A stretch of 64,000 nt of DNA from contig NZ_BBRE01000004.1 in the NCBI RefSeq assembly GCF_000975115.1, forward strand, positions 231,853-295,852, written 5' to 3'. The notes under the pieces are model-generated. The model ran no database searches. It saw only the letters and a list, made by a program, of their open reading frames with translations, and was not told the DNA's origin. Source of the DNA: Demequina oxidasica. Lineage in GTDB: Bacteria; Actinomycetota; Actinomycetes; Actinomycetales; Demequinaceae. Every line of letters begins with the position of its first letter. Position 1 is the stretch's first letter. Below are positions 45,939 through 53,450 of this stretch, in pieces. The position numbers and the translations under genes were made by a program.

Positions 45939-46157
45939 TTCGGCCCGCTCGACGGGCCGGTCATGCGCCTGAATAGAATCATCTAGGAACTCCCTTCAGG
46001 ATCAAAGACATTCTCGATCCTTCTCCGTTACGAACAATATCGGTGAATCCGTGCGCCTGCTATGCGCGCGACGAGCTTGCTACGTCGGCCCTCCTGTCGG
46101 CGTGGTTGTGCGATTACGAGGAAGCTGGAACCGAACCCCACGCCCCTGGGAGCACAA

Positions 46158-46573
46158 CTAGTTATCCCAGTACTTCGCGGCCACCGCCCTCTCAATCGCC
46201 TCGGCTTCCGACAGGTCCGATAACACGGTGCCACGCACGCTCGCGCCAAACTGCGCATCTTCGATGGTTGAGAGCACCAAGCCTGCCGTCGCCCAAACGT
46301 CAAGCCGCAGGGTGGGTCTGGACACGGTATTGGGCGTAGTGACGCCCTTTTGCTGTCAAGGTGTACGTAGAAGCCCCTCTGCTTGACGAGGTTGTCGGAA
46401 CGCGCCCAACCGCGGTTGCTGGCCGCGCACTCTGCCCCCCACTCCGTATTCTCAATCTCCTCGTGGGCGAGCACGACGAGCGACTGCGAACGAGGCTACA
46501 TACATAGCCGGTCGGCGTCCTCTATGAGCGCGCGCCAGTAAGCGCGAGCCGTTTCAGGCGTCATGGTGGACAT
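46158..46573 (-). pseudogene. Broken AbiV-like abortive-infection gene
   Basis: Reading from ATG at 46573: STMTPETARAYWRALIEDAD is followed by an in-frame TAG at 46498-46496. The same frame continues with SQSLVVLAHEEIE and NLVKQRGFYVHLDSKR, and then the protein-like sequence shifts to another frame (TVSRPTLRLDVWATAGLVLS, then SEAEAIERAVAAKYWDN) to a stop at 46158. The ALIEDADRL - SLVVLAHEEI - RGFYVHLD order resembles AbiV proteins, which block phage development. Two lesions, a stop and a frameshift near 46350, are needed to explain the pattern. It lies 10 bp downstream of the next gene. The AbiV identity is tentative. Confidence 0.42.
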
Positions 46574-46583
46574 GACACTGGCG

Positions 46584-46868
46584 TTAGTCCTGATCGAAGA
46601 TTTCCCAGTGAATGTTAAATAGTGCGCCCTCGGGCGTGTAGTCACCGTTCCCAAGGCTCTCTCCATAGGTGTTCATGAGGAGTTCCTTGCCTTCGGGTAT
46701 GGTCGCCAGCCGTGCATACGCAACATACTGACCGTTCAACGCGCTCGCACCATAGTTGCGAACCTCGACCTCAACCTCCCGTTGTCGGATATTGAGGCGA
46801 TAGGTCTTGACTTCGTAAGCAGCGTTGTCGCCGTAGCGCTCTTCAAACCAGAACAGAATCGGATCCAT
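46584..46868 (-). CDS. Small hypothetical protein
   Basis: 94 residues, acidic, mainly beta-strand-like (YEVKTYRLNIRQREVEVEVR, YVAYARLATIPEGKELLMN). No signal or membrane segment and no recognised family. It is immediately upstream of the AbiV-like remnant and probably co-transcribed with it. No clear ribosome-binding site is visible. Confidence 0.5.
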   Translation of the reverse strand: MDPILFWFEERYGDNAAYEVKTYRLNIRQREVEVEVRNYGASALNGQYVAYARLATIPEGKELLMNTYGESLGNGDYTPEGALFNIHWEIFDQD

Positions 46869-46953
46869 GGCGAAAGACTAGCGTCCATCAGCCGTTGGCG
46901 CATGGTTAGAATTACGCAATGGCCACTCCCGGTGTGACCGCAGAGGTGGTGGA

Positions 46954-47397
46954 ATGGCTGTCGCCGACATCTACGGCCCAAACACGGCCCAGGTTATCGC
47001 TTTCATAGAGGCATCTAGGGCCCTAACCCTGGCGCAGTGGCAGTCCTGTGATACCTCCTCACGCGAATCGTGGGACGAGGCCAGATGCGACGCTTGGGAC
47101 TCGGCCATAGCAGCCCTTCAAGCCGCGCCTGCATACGACGATTCGATGTACGACGCCAGAAAAGCCGCCATGGTGGACGCTTGGGACGCCGCCTATGAAG
47201 CCTACAAAGCTCGGCTAGCGGAGGGTCATGCTGTTACTCATCGAAACGGGTGGCCCATTGCGGGCGACGCGGGCTATAACGCTCAATGGGTTGCGTGCGC
47301 TCTCGTTTTTCGCGACCATGTCCCGCCCACGCATTTCGCCATTCTCACCGCGTCCATGCGTTCTTCGGGGATCACCTTCGGGGAGGAGACACGGTGA
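46954..47397 (+). CDS. Hypothetical protein rich in Ala, Trp and Asp
   Basis: 147 residues. The central helices carry repeated Trp/Asp/Ala motifs (ESWDEARCDAWDSAIAAL, MVDAWDAAYEAYKARLAEG). No known domain. GAGGTGGTGGA precedes the ATG. Divergent from the 94-residue gene across 85 bp. The GTGA overlap at its end suggests coupling with a further small ORF. Confidence 0.55.
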   Translation: MAVADIYGPNTAQVIAFIEASRALTLAQWQSCDTSSRESWDEARCDAWDSAIAALQAAPAYDDSMYDARKAAMVDAWDAAYEAYKARLAEGHAVTHRNGWPIAGDAGYNAQWVACALVFRDHVPPTHFAILTASMRSSGITFGEETR

Positions 47398-47489
47398 CCG
47401 CGATCGCCTGCGATACGCCGGATGAGCCTGAGGCCACGGGCATCACTTGCGTGCGGCGGTATGTCGGCCAGGACGCCCCCGCCGAGTAG
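47394..47489 (+). CDS. Possible 31-residue protein coupled to the upstream gene
   Basis: GTG start overlapping the preceding stop (GTGA), with GGGGAGGAG about 5 nt upstream. The product (TAIACDTPDEPEATGITCVR, then YVGQDAPAE) is acidic, with two Cys. Spacing and ribosome-binding site favour translation; no family is known. Confidence 0.35.
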   Translation: MTAIACDTPDEPEATGITCVRRYVGQDAPAE

Positions 47490-47494
47490 GCGTC

Positions 47495-48751
47495 CTACAT
47501 CCTGTAGTAATTGTCCGGTTCGAAGTGCGACTTCCACCCTCGGTTCTTAGGGTGCGTAGACAACCACCTGGCCAGCTCCCTGAGCGTGTCGTTCAAATCC
47601 TCGAGCAACGCCACCTGGCGATGCACGAAGGACTTGTCCGTAATGTTGGCCCGCAGGGCGTGGGCTGGCCTTTGCCTGGCCTGACGAATTGACCGTAACG
47701 GCTGCATCAGGTCCTTCACGGTGGCCGACTCGATGCCCTTATCCTCAAGGAAGGCGGACAGGCGGCTGAGGGTGCCGAGGTTTTGATCGCTCTTGTCCTT
47801 GCGGGGCGCTCCGACGGCGTCCAGCGCATCGTGACGAATATTTTCCGAGAGCACCTTGTCAAGCTGAACGATGAACTCGTCCCATTCGCGCTGCGACGGC
47901 CGAAGCAGCCAACCGAACTCCTCTGGCCGGTCGGTGTGCTTGAACAGCGCTTCGCCGAAGGCACCGGTCCAAAGAGCATTGAGATTCTCAAGTTGAAGAA
48001 ACAGATAGTCGAACGGGCCGATGCCGTCCGCCCAATGGCCCATCTGTGTCATCCACCAAGCAGGGTGTGGTTCAAGGCCATCTTCAGCCACTTGGTACGA
48101 CTTCCAGCGTTGCTGATGCTCTGGAGTTAGCTTGGCTAGGTCACCGTAAAAGGCAGCGACGCGGCGCACTATTGGCGTTTCCTCGTCGGTCCGGTCGTAA
48201 CCAGCGAGGTCGTATGCGAATCCAAGATGGCTCAGTGAAACCTTGTCCCGCTCGAGTTCAGTCTCGTCGAGATAGGCTTCGTCGCCGATGCCCATATCGA
48301 CACCGAAGTCGCCGTAACGGAAGCGATACCGCGGGTCGTTTCGATACGGCTCGAGAACGTCGAAGCTGAAGTAGGCCACTTCGAGCGTGCCGCGGCCCTT
48401 CGCCATCGCCGTGGCGAACGGAAGCCCCTTCAGACGAGCGGGAACGCGCACGCCCTTCAGCGCCAATGGTGTGGGATATAGCACTACGCCATATCCCGCG
48501 CCGCTCAACTCGTCGAGCGACTCGATCTGCGACTCGATAGTGCGCCGCGAAGGCCACGGTCGAATGTGCGGATTCGGGTAGTCAACCTCTGACACCATCA
48601 CCTGGAACTTTCCGTCGGCGACCAGCCCTTTCGCTACGCCCACAAGCTCGGAATCGACGTCCGTATCCAGGTAGAGACCGTTGAAGTCGCCTGACTTCAA
48701 ATATCGGTCCACGACGGCCTTCATGAGGCCATCGGAGGTGGGATCGGTCAT
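47495..48751 (-). CDS. Unknown protein with C-terminal HEPN-like R-x4-H motif
   Basis: 418 residues, soluble. The N-terminal two-thirds are unrecognised (FNGLYLDTDVDSELVGVAKG, SFDVLEPYRNDPRYRFRYGD, LTPEHQQRWKSYQVAEDG). The C-terminal 100 residues are helical and contain PLRSIRQARQRPAHALRANI, where Arg359 and His364 form R-x4-H, as in HEPN ribonuclease domains, followed by a helix VALLEDLNDTLRELARWL. HEPN proteins are frequent RNase effectors in phage defence and toxin systems. Encoded in a defence island, it is a candidate effector; this is inference. ATG at 48751 chosen (GGATGG upstream). The 353 bp to its right (48752-49104) show no convincing gene, only the likely promoters. Confidence 0.6.
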   Translation of the reverse strand: MTDPTSDGLMKAVVDRYLKSGDFNGLYLDTDVDSELVGVAKGLVADGKFQVMVSEVDYPNPHIRPWPSRRTIESQIESLDELSGAGYGVVLYPTPLALKGVRVPARLKGLPFATAMAKGRGTLEVAYFSFDVLEPYRNDPRYRFRYGDFGVDMGIGDEAYLDETELERDKVSLSHLGFAYDLAGYDRTDEETPIVRRVAAFYGDLAKLTPEHQQRWKSYQVAEDGLEPHPAWWMTQMGHWADGIGPFDYLFLQLENLNALWTGAFGEALFKHTDRPEEFGWLLRPSQREWDEFIVQLDKVLSENIRHDALDAVGAPRKDKSDQNLGTLSRLSAFLEDKGIESATVKDLMQPLRSIRQARQRPAHALRANITDKSFVHRQVALLEDLNDTLRELARWLSTHPKNRGWKSHFEPDNYYRM

Positions 48752-49128
48752 GATGCCATCCAATCGCAATCGAGTTTTCCCTTTTTACGTCGTCAGGTGA
48801 CGCTAGAGGTGGACAAATGTAAGCCAAGCGGGACGAAGTACGAACTCCTCGCGAGCTGGTGCCGCAAATTCGAGCATCGCCCCCCTCCCTTGAAAGAAGT
48901 AGTCCCCGCACACAAATCTGGCCCGGTAGTACGGTAATGCACATGACTAACTTCGGTTTTAGTCGATTTTGCCTCTCGCGAGTCGCATTGCGAGCAGTAT
49001 CCAGATCTGATGGTGCGCCTCGCAAGCGGTGCCGACTCGCATTCCAGTCCCAATAACGGTGGATATTCGCGTTCCGTTGTGTTCGATCTTGTGACCGAGA
49101 CAACGTGAACTACGTACTACCTGGGGCT

Positions 49129-49278
49129 ATGCGCGGTCACGACTTGACTCCTGAACAAGTGTCGACAATTCTCGAGAGCGTTCCGGAGGTCGGTGCGCCG
49201 CTCGCTCCGATGTCGGAAGTCTTGCGTAGTCTGGAGTCAGCCCAGCAAAGACCAACGAAGGATCCGCGTGCCGACTGA
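49129..49278 (+). CDS. Small ORF leading the hsd operon
   Basis: 49 residues (or 57 from an in-frame GTG at 49105). The product (MRGHDLTPEQVSTILESVPE, then APMSEVLRSLESAQQ) is protein-like, with two predicted helices. It overlaps the hsdM1 start by 11 bases in another frame, the typical spacing for translational coupling. No family recognised. It might be a regulator of the restriction operon; this is inferred only from position. Confidence 0.45.
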   Translation: MRGHDLTPEQVSTILESVPEVGAPLAPMSEVLRSLESAQQRPTKDPRAD

Positions 49279-50782
49279 CCCGATCTCGCTCCAAGAGTTA
49301 GAACAGTACCTCGCCAAGGCAGCGGATATTCTCCGTGGCAGCATCGATCAGGCTGACTTCAAGGCATACATCTTCCCGCTGATGTTCTTCAAGCGGATCA
49401 GTGACGTTTACCTTGAAGAGTATGAGCAGGCTCTCGATGAGTCGGGCGGTGACCACGAGTTTGCATCGTTCGCCGAGAACCACCGGTTCGCTCTTCCTGA
49501 GGGCAACCTGTGGGCCGACGTCCGTGGCCGCACCGAAAACATCGGTACGGCCCTGCAAACAGCCTTCCGTGAGATCGAGAAGGCCAACCCTGAGACCCTC
49601 TACGGCATCTTTGGCAACGCCAACTGGAACAACAAGGACAAGCTCCCGGACCGCAAACTCGCGGACCTCATCGAGCACTTCTCTACCAAGAGGCTCTCCA
49701 ACGCCAACGTCGCTCCCGATGTCTTCGGCAACGCGTACGAGTACCTGATCAAGCGTTTCGCCGATCTGTCCAACAGGAAGGCAGGCGAGTACTACACGCC
49801 ACGCTCGGTGGTCGGGCTACTCATCAACATCCTCGACCCGCAAGAGGGCGAGACCGTGTACGACCCCGCGTGCGGCACAGGCGGCATGCTGATCGAGGTG
49901 ATCGAGCATGTGAAAGCGGCGGGAGGCAGCCCCAAGACTCTCTGGGGCAAGCTCTACGGCCAAGAGAAGGTCCTCGCCACGTCGGCGATTGCGCGCATGA
50001 ACCTCCTCCTCCACGGCGTCGAGGACTTCAAAATCATCCGTGAAGACACGCTGCGCAGCCCTGCGTTCCACAGCGGCAACAGCCTCGCCCAGTTCGACTG
50101 CGTCGTGGCCAACCCGCCATTCTCTCTCAAGAACTGGGGAGAGCCCGAGTGGGCCACCGACAAGTGGGGCCGAAACAGCCTCGGCGGAGTCCCGCCAAAA
50201 GGTTACGCCGACTGGGCATGGGTACAGCACATGCTCACGTCCTCGCGCCTCAAGACGGGCCGCGTGGCCGTGGTGCTTCCGCAGGGCGCGCTTTTCCGCC
50301 AGGGCGCTGAGGCGAGAATCCGCACCCACATCCTCAGCTCCGACGCGGTCGATGCGGTGATCGGTCTTGCCCCCAACCTGTTCTATGGCACCGGACTTGC
50401 GGCGTGCGTGGTGATCCTGACACGTGACAAGCCCGTCGAGCGGAAGGGCAAGGTGCTCTTCATCAATGGCGAGGGGTTGCTGAAGCGTGGCCGCAATCAA
50501 AACACCCTTGAGCCGGAGCATGCCCGGACGCTGCTCGCCGCCTACCGGTCTTACGAGGCGATTGATAGTCTCGCTTGCGTCGTGGGCCTTGACGAGATCG
50601 CAGCCAACGACAACAACCTCAACATCCCGCTTTATGTCGCGCCAGTCGACACGGGAGAGAAGCTGACGCTGGAACAGGCTCTCGCCGACCTCGAAGCCGC
50701 ACACGAGGCGACACGCAAGACGCGCGCCGACGTCGAAGCGGAGTTGGCCAAGTGGCGCCTCGAACAGGAGGTGGCGTCATGA
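49268..50782 (+). CDS. hsdM: Type I restriction-modification methyltransferase subunit, first copy (HsdM1)
   Basis: DNA adenine methyltransferase subunit, 504 residues. An N-terminal helical HsdM_N domain (LEQYLAKAADILRGSIDQAD, YIFPLMFFKRISDVYLEEYE) precedes the catalytic domain, with SAM-binding motif I DPACGTGGM (from Asp199) and motif IV NPPF (Asn282), both intact. GTG at 49268 with AAGGA 5 nt upstream was chosen. It overlaps hsdM2 by four bases (ATGA), so the two Ms are made together. The end of the protein has a coiled-coil-like tail (AAHEATRKTRADVEAELAKW). Confidence 0.93.
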   Translation: MPTDPISLQELEQYLAKAADILRGSIDQADFKAYIFPLMFFKRISDVYLEEYEQALDESGGDHEFASFAENHRFALPEGNLWADVRGRTENIGTALQTAFREIEKANPETLYGIFGNANWNNKDKLPDRKLADLIEHFSTKRLSNANVAPDVFGNAYEYLIKRFADLSNRKAGEYYTPRSVVGLLINILDPQEGETVYDPACGTGGMLIEVIEHVKAAGGSPKTLWGKLYGQEKVLATSAIARMNLLLHGVEDFKIIREDTLRSPAFHSGNSLAQFDCVVANPPFSLKNWGEPEWATDKWGRNSLGGVPPKGYADWAWVQHMLTSSRLKTGRVAVVLPQGALFRQGAEARIRTHILSSDAVDAVIGLAPNLFYGTGLAACVVILTRDKPVERKGKVLFINGEGLLKRGRNQNTLEPEHARTLLAAYRSYEAIDSLACVVGLDEIAANDNNLNIPLYVAPVDTGEKLTLEQALADLEAAHEATRKTRADVEAELAKWRLEQEVAS

Positions 50783-52272
50783 GCGAGCGCATCACTCAAC
50801 GCGAGCTGGAGAACTACCTTTGGGGTGCCGCCGTCATCCTGCGCGGCCTCATCGACGCTGGCGACTACAAGCAGTACATCTTCCCCCTCGTCTTCCTCAA
50901 GCGGATCTCGGACGTCTATGACGAAGAGCACGCCGCCGCGATGGAAATATACGGTGACGAGGCACTTGCCGACCTGCCAGAGAACCACCGTTTCGCCATT
51001 CCAGAAGGCTGCCGATGGGGCGACCTCCGTGCCGTCACCCAGGACATCGGCACCACGGTTCTCAAGGCCATGCGTGCCATCGAGACCGCCAATCCAGACA
51101 CCCTGCCGGGCGTGTTTGGCGACGGCGACTGGGGCAACAAGAACCTGCTGCCCGACTCCACATTGGCCGACCTCATCGAGCACTTCTCTACCAAGAGGCT
51201 GTCGATCGCGAATCTGCCCGAAGATGAACTCGGCAACGGCTACGAGTACCTGATCAAGAAATTCGCGGACGACTCCGGCCACACCGCTCAGGAGTTCTAC
51301 ACCAATCGCACCCTGGTGCACCTGATGACGCTGATGCTCGAGCCCCAGCCCGGCGAGTCGGTCTACGACCCCACCTGCGGCACCGGAGGCATGCTCATCT
51401 CGACCGCCGCTGAGGTGAAACGCCAAGGCAGGGAATGGCGCAATCTGAAGCTGTACGGGCAGGAACTCAATCACGGAACCTCGGCCATCGCTCGCATGAA
51501 CCTGTTCCTGCACGGCGTTGTCGACGGCCAGATCGCTCACGGCGACACGTTGGCTCGGCCCGCGTTCCACGACTCCGAGGGTCGGCTCCAAACCTTCGAT
51601 GTGGTGCTAGCTAACCCGCCGTACTCCATCAAAGCGTGGAACCGCGACGCCTTCGCCAATGACCCGTATGGGCGCAACATGTGGGGCGTGCCACCACAAG
51701 GGCGCGCCGACTACGCGTTCCTTCAGCACATCGCCAAGAGCCTCGACCCGAAGACGGGTCGTGCCGCAATCCTCTTCCCGCACGGGGTGCTGTTTCGCCG
51801 CGAGGAGGCCGCGCTGCGCGAGGCGCTGGTCAAGTCAGACCTCATCGAGTGCGTTCTTGGCCTCGGAGCGGGACTGTTCTACAACTCGCCGATGGAAGCC
51901 GTCGTCATCATTTTGCGCGCCAAGAAGCCCTCCGAACACAAGGGCAAGGTGCTCTTCATAAACGCGGTGGACGAAGTCTCGCGTGAGCAGGCACAGTCGT
52001 TCCTGAGCGATCGGCACCAAGACAAGATCCTCGGTGCGTACCGAGACTTCGCCGATGCCGAACAGTTCGCAAACGTGGCGACCCTCGACCAGATCGGGTC
52101 GAAGTCCTACAGCCTCGCAATCCCGCTCTACGTTGCGGGCGCAAAGAGTGGCAACTCCGAGGAACAGGTTGACGTCGTCGACGCCCTCGCAAGTTGGCGC
52201 TCGGCTGCTGAGCAATCCAACGCTGCTATCGCCGATGTTCTCGAACTCCTGCGCGCGGAGGTGAAGTCATGA
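50779..52272 (+). CDS. hsdM: Type I restriction-modification methyltransferase subunit, second copy (HsdM2)
   Basis: 497 residues, the same domain order as HsdM1: N-terminal ELENYLWGAAVILRGLIDAG and FPLVFLKRISDVYDEEHAA, motif I DPTCGTGGM (Asp197) and motif IV NPPY (Asn279). Both motifs are intact, so this is not a dead duplicate. The two copies share the ADLIEHFSTKRLS stretch but differ widely elsewhere, indicating old divergence. The start overlaps hsdM1 (ATGA), and the end overlaps hsdS (ATGA). GGAGG lies upstream. Confidence 0.93.
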   Translation: MSERITQRELENYLWGAAVILRGLIDAGDYKQYIFPLVFLKRISDVYDEEHAAAMEIYGDEALADLPENHRFAIPEGCRWGDLRAVTQDIGTTVLKAMRAIETANPDTLPGVFGDGDWGNKNLLPDSTLADLIEHFSTKRLSIANLPEDELGNGYEYLIKKFADDSGHTAQEFYTNRTLVHLMTLMLEPQPGESVYDPTCGTGGMLISTAAEVKRQGREWRNLKLYGQELNHGTSAIARMNLFLHGVVDGQIAHGDTLARPAFHDSEGRLQTFDVVLANPPYSIKAWNRDAFANDPYGRNMWGVPPQGRADYAFLQHIAKSLDPKTGRAAILFPHGVLFRREEAALREALVKSDLIECVLGLGAGLFYNSPMEAVVIILRAKKPSEHKGKVLFINAVDEVSREQAQSFLSDRHQDKILGAYRDFADAEQFANVATLDQIGSKSYSLAIPLYVAGAKSGNSEEQVDVVDALASWRSAAEQSNAAIADVLELLRAEVKS

Positions 52273-53450
52273 GCCTCAATCTGGACAAGTCCACTTGGAC
52301 GCGCGTTTCTTTCGGCGACGTCGTGAACAACGTCAACCAGACCGTGCGGGATGCGAAGGCGGCGGGGATTGATCGAATCATCGCCATGGAGCACATGGAC
52401 CGCAGTGAGCTCAAGATCCAACGTTGGGGCGACGCCGACGACGGCACCACGTTCACACGGCGCGTGACGCCAGGTCAGACCCTCTTCGGTAAGCGTCGCG
52501 CTTACCAACGCAAGGTGGCGTACGCCGAGTTCGACGCGATCTGCTCCGGAGATATCTATACATTCGAGGCCGATGAGGCGCAGTTACTCCCCGAATTCCT
52601 GCCGTTCCTCGTTCAGTCCAACGAGTTCTTCGACCACGCACTCGACACATCGGCTGGATCGCTATCGCCGCGTACGAACTGGCGCGACCTGGCGAACTTC
52701 GAGTTCGACCTCCCGCCCCTCGAAGAACAGAAGCGCATCGCCAGCCTACTCTGGGCCGTGGAGCACCATCGGCGAGCTCTAGCCGCTCACTTGAAGTCAG
52801 AAACTGAGGCGCTGAGGCAACTACTCCGTACGCGTTTCGAAGATGCAGTTGGCGAGGTATTCAAAGTCGCGGACCTCTGCTCTTCGGTGGTTGGAGGCAT
52901 TTGGGGATTGCCCGAGGGCAAGAACGAGGTCGATGTGCTGGCTCTCGGTCCCCGCGTCTATGCCGCCGACGCGACTGTGCTCTCGGCGGCGGGGTCGCCA
53001 ATAAGGTCAATCACCCGAAAGCAGGCCGATTCCCGGCTGATTCGTGAAGGCGACATCATCCTCGAACGGTCCGGCGGATCGCCTAAACAGCCAGTGGGGA
53101 GGGTTGTCATCGCGGGAAACGCACTTCAGTCATGCATTCCTACGGATTTTCAAAGGTTGCTTCGACCGGATACTGACCTTGTTGAGCCCACATACCTCTT
53201 CTGGCGGCTACGTCTCGATTGGCTCGAGGGCTTGACGCGCAACTACTCGAGGCGCACCACCAACATCACCAACTTGGCGGTCCCGGACTACCTTGCGCGC
53301 CAAATCATCGTCCCGCCCCGCGAGGAGCAGATGCGCATGCTCGGCGACGTGAAGACTTTGGAAATGGCGCTTAACGACCGCGCACTGGAAATGGCCTCCT
53401 TCGAAAGCGTTCGATCGGCGTTGGCCGCAGACATCTTTGGAGATAACTGA
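52269..53450 (+). CDS. hsdS: Type I restriction-modification specificity subunit (HsdS)
   Basis: 393 residues with two target-recognition domains (about 5-150 and 195-345), each followed by a conserved helix (LPPLEEQKRIASLLWAVEHH and VPPREEQMRMLGDVKTLEM) that spaces the two halves. This is normal full-length HsdS, recognising a bipartite DNA site. The site itself cannot be read. It overlaps hsdM2 by ATGA and hsdR by one base (TGATG). Confidence 0.9.
   Translation: MSLNLDKSTWTRVSFGDVVNNVNQTVRDAKAAGIDRIIAMEHMDRSELKIQRWGDADDGTTFTRRVTPGQTLFGKRRAYQRKVAYAEFDAICSGDIYTFEADEAQLLPEFLPFLVQSNEFFDHALDTSAGSLSPRTNWRDLANFEFDLPPLEEQKRIASLLWAVEHHRRALAAHLKSETEALRQLLRTRFEDAVGEVFKVADLCSSVVGGIWGLPEGKNEVDVLALGPRVYAADATVLSAAGSPIRSITRKQADSRLIREGDIILERSGGSPKQPVGRVVIAGNALQSCIPTDFQRLLRPDTDLVEPTYLFWRLRLDWLEGLTRNYSRRTTNITNLAVPDYLARQIIVPPREEQMRMLGDVKTLEMALNDRALEMASFESVRSALAADIFGDN

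Noticed and set aside
48582..49103. Minus-strand frame across the gap between the HEPN-like gene and the hsd operon
   Set aside because: It overlaps the true HEPN-like gene in another frame, has an unbalanced Arg/Ser composition and no ribosome-binding site.
49817..50704. Long minus-strand frame within hsdM1
   Set aside because: Antisense shadow; all methyltransferase motifs are on the plus strand.
51835..52215. Minus-strand frame within hsdM2
   Set aside because: Antisense shadow with no independent support.
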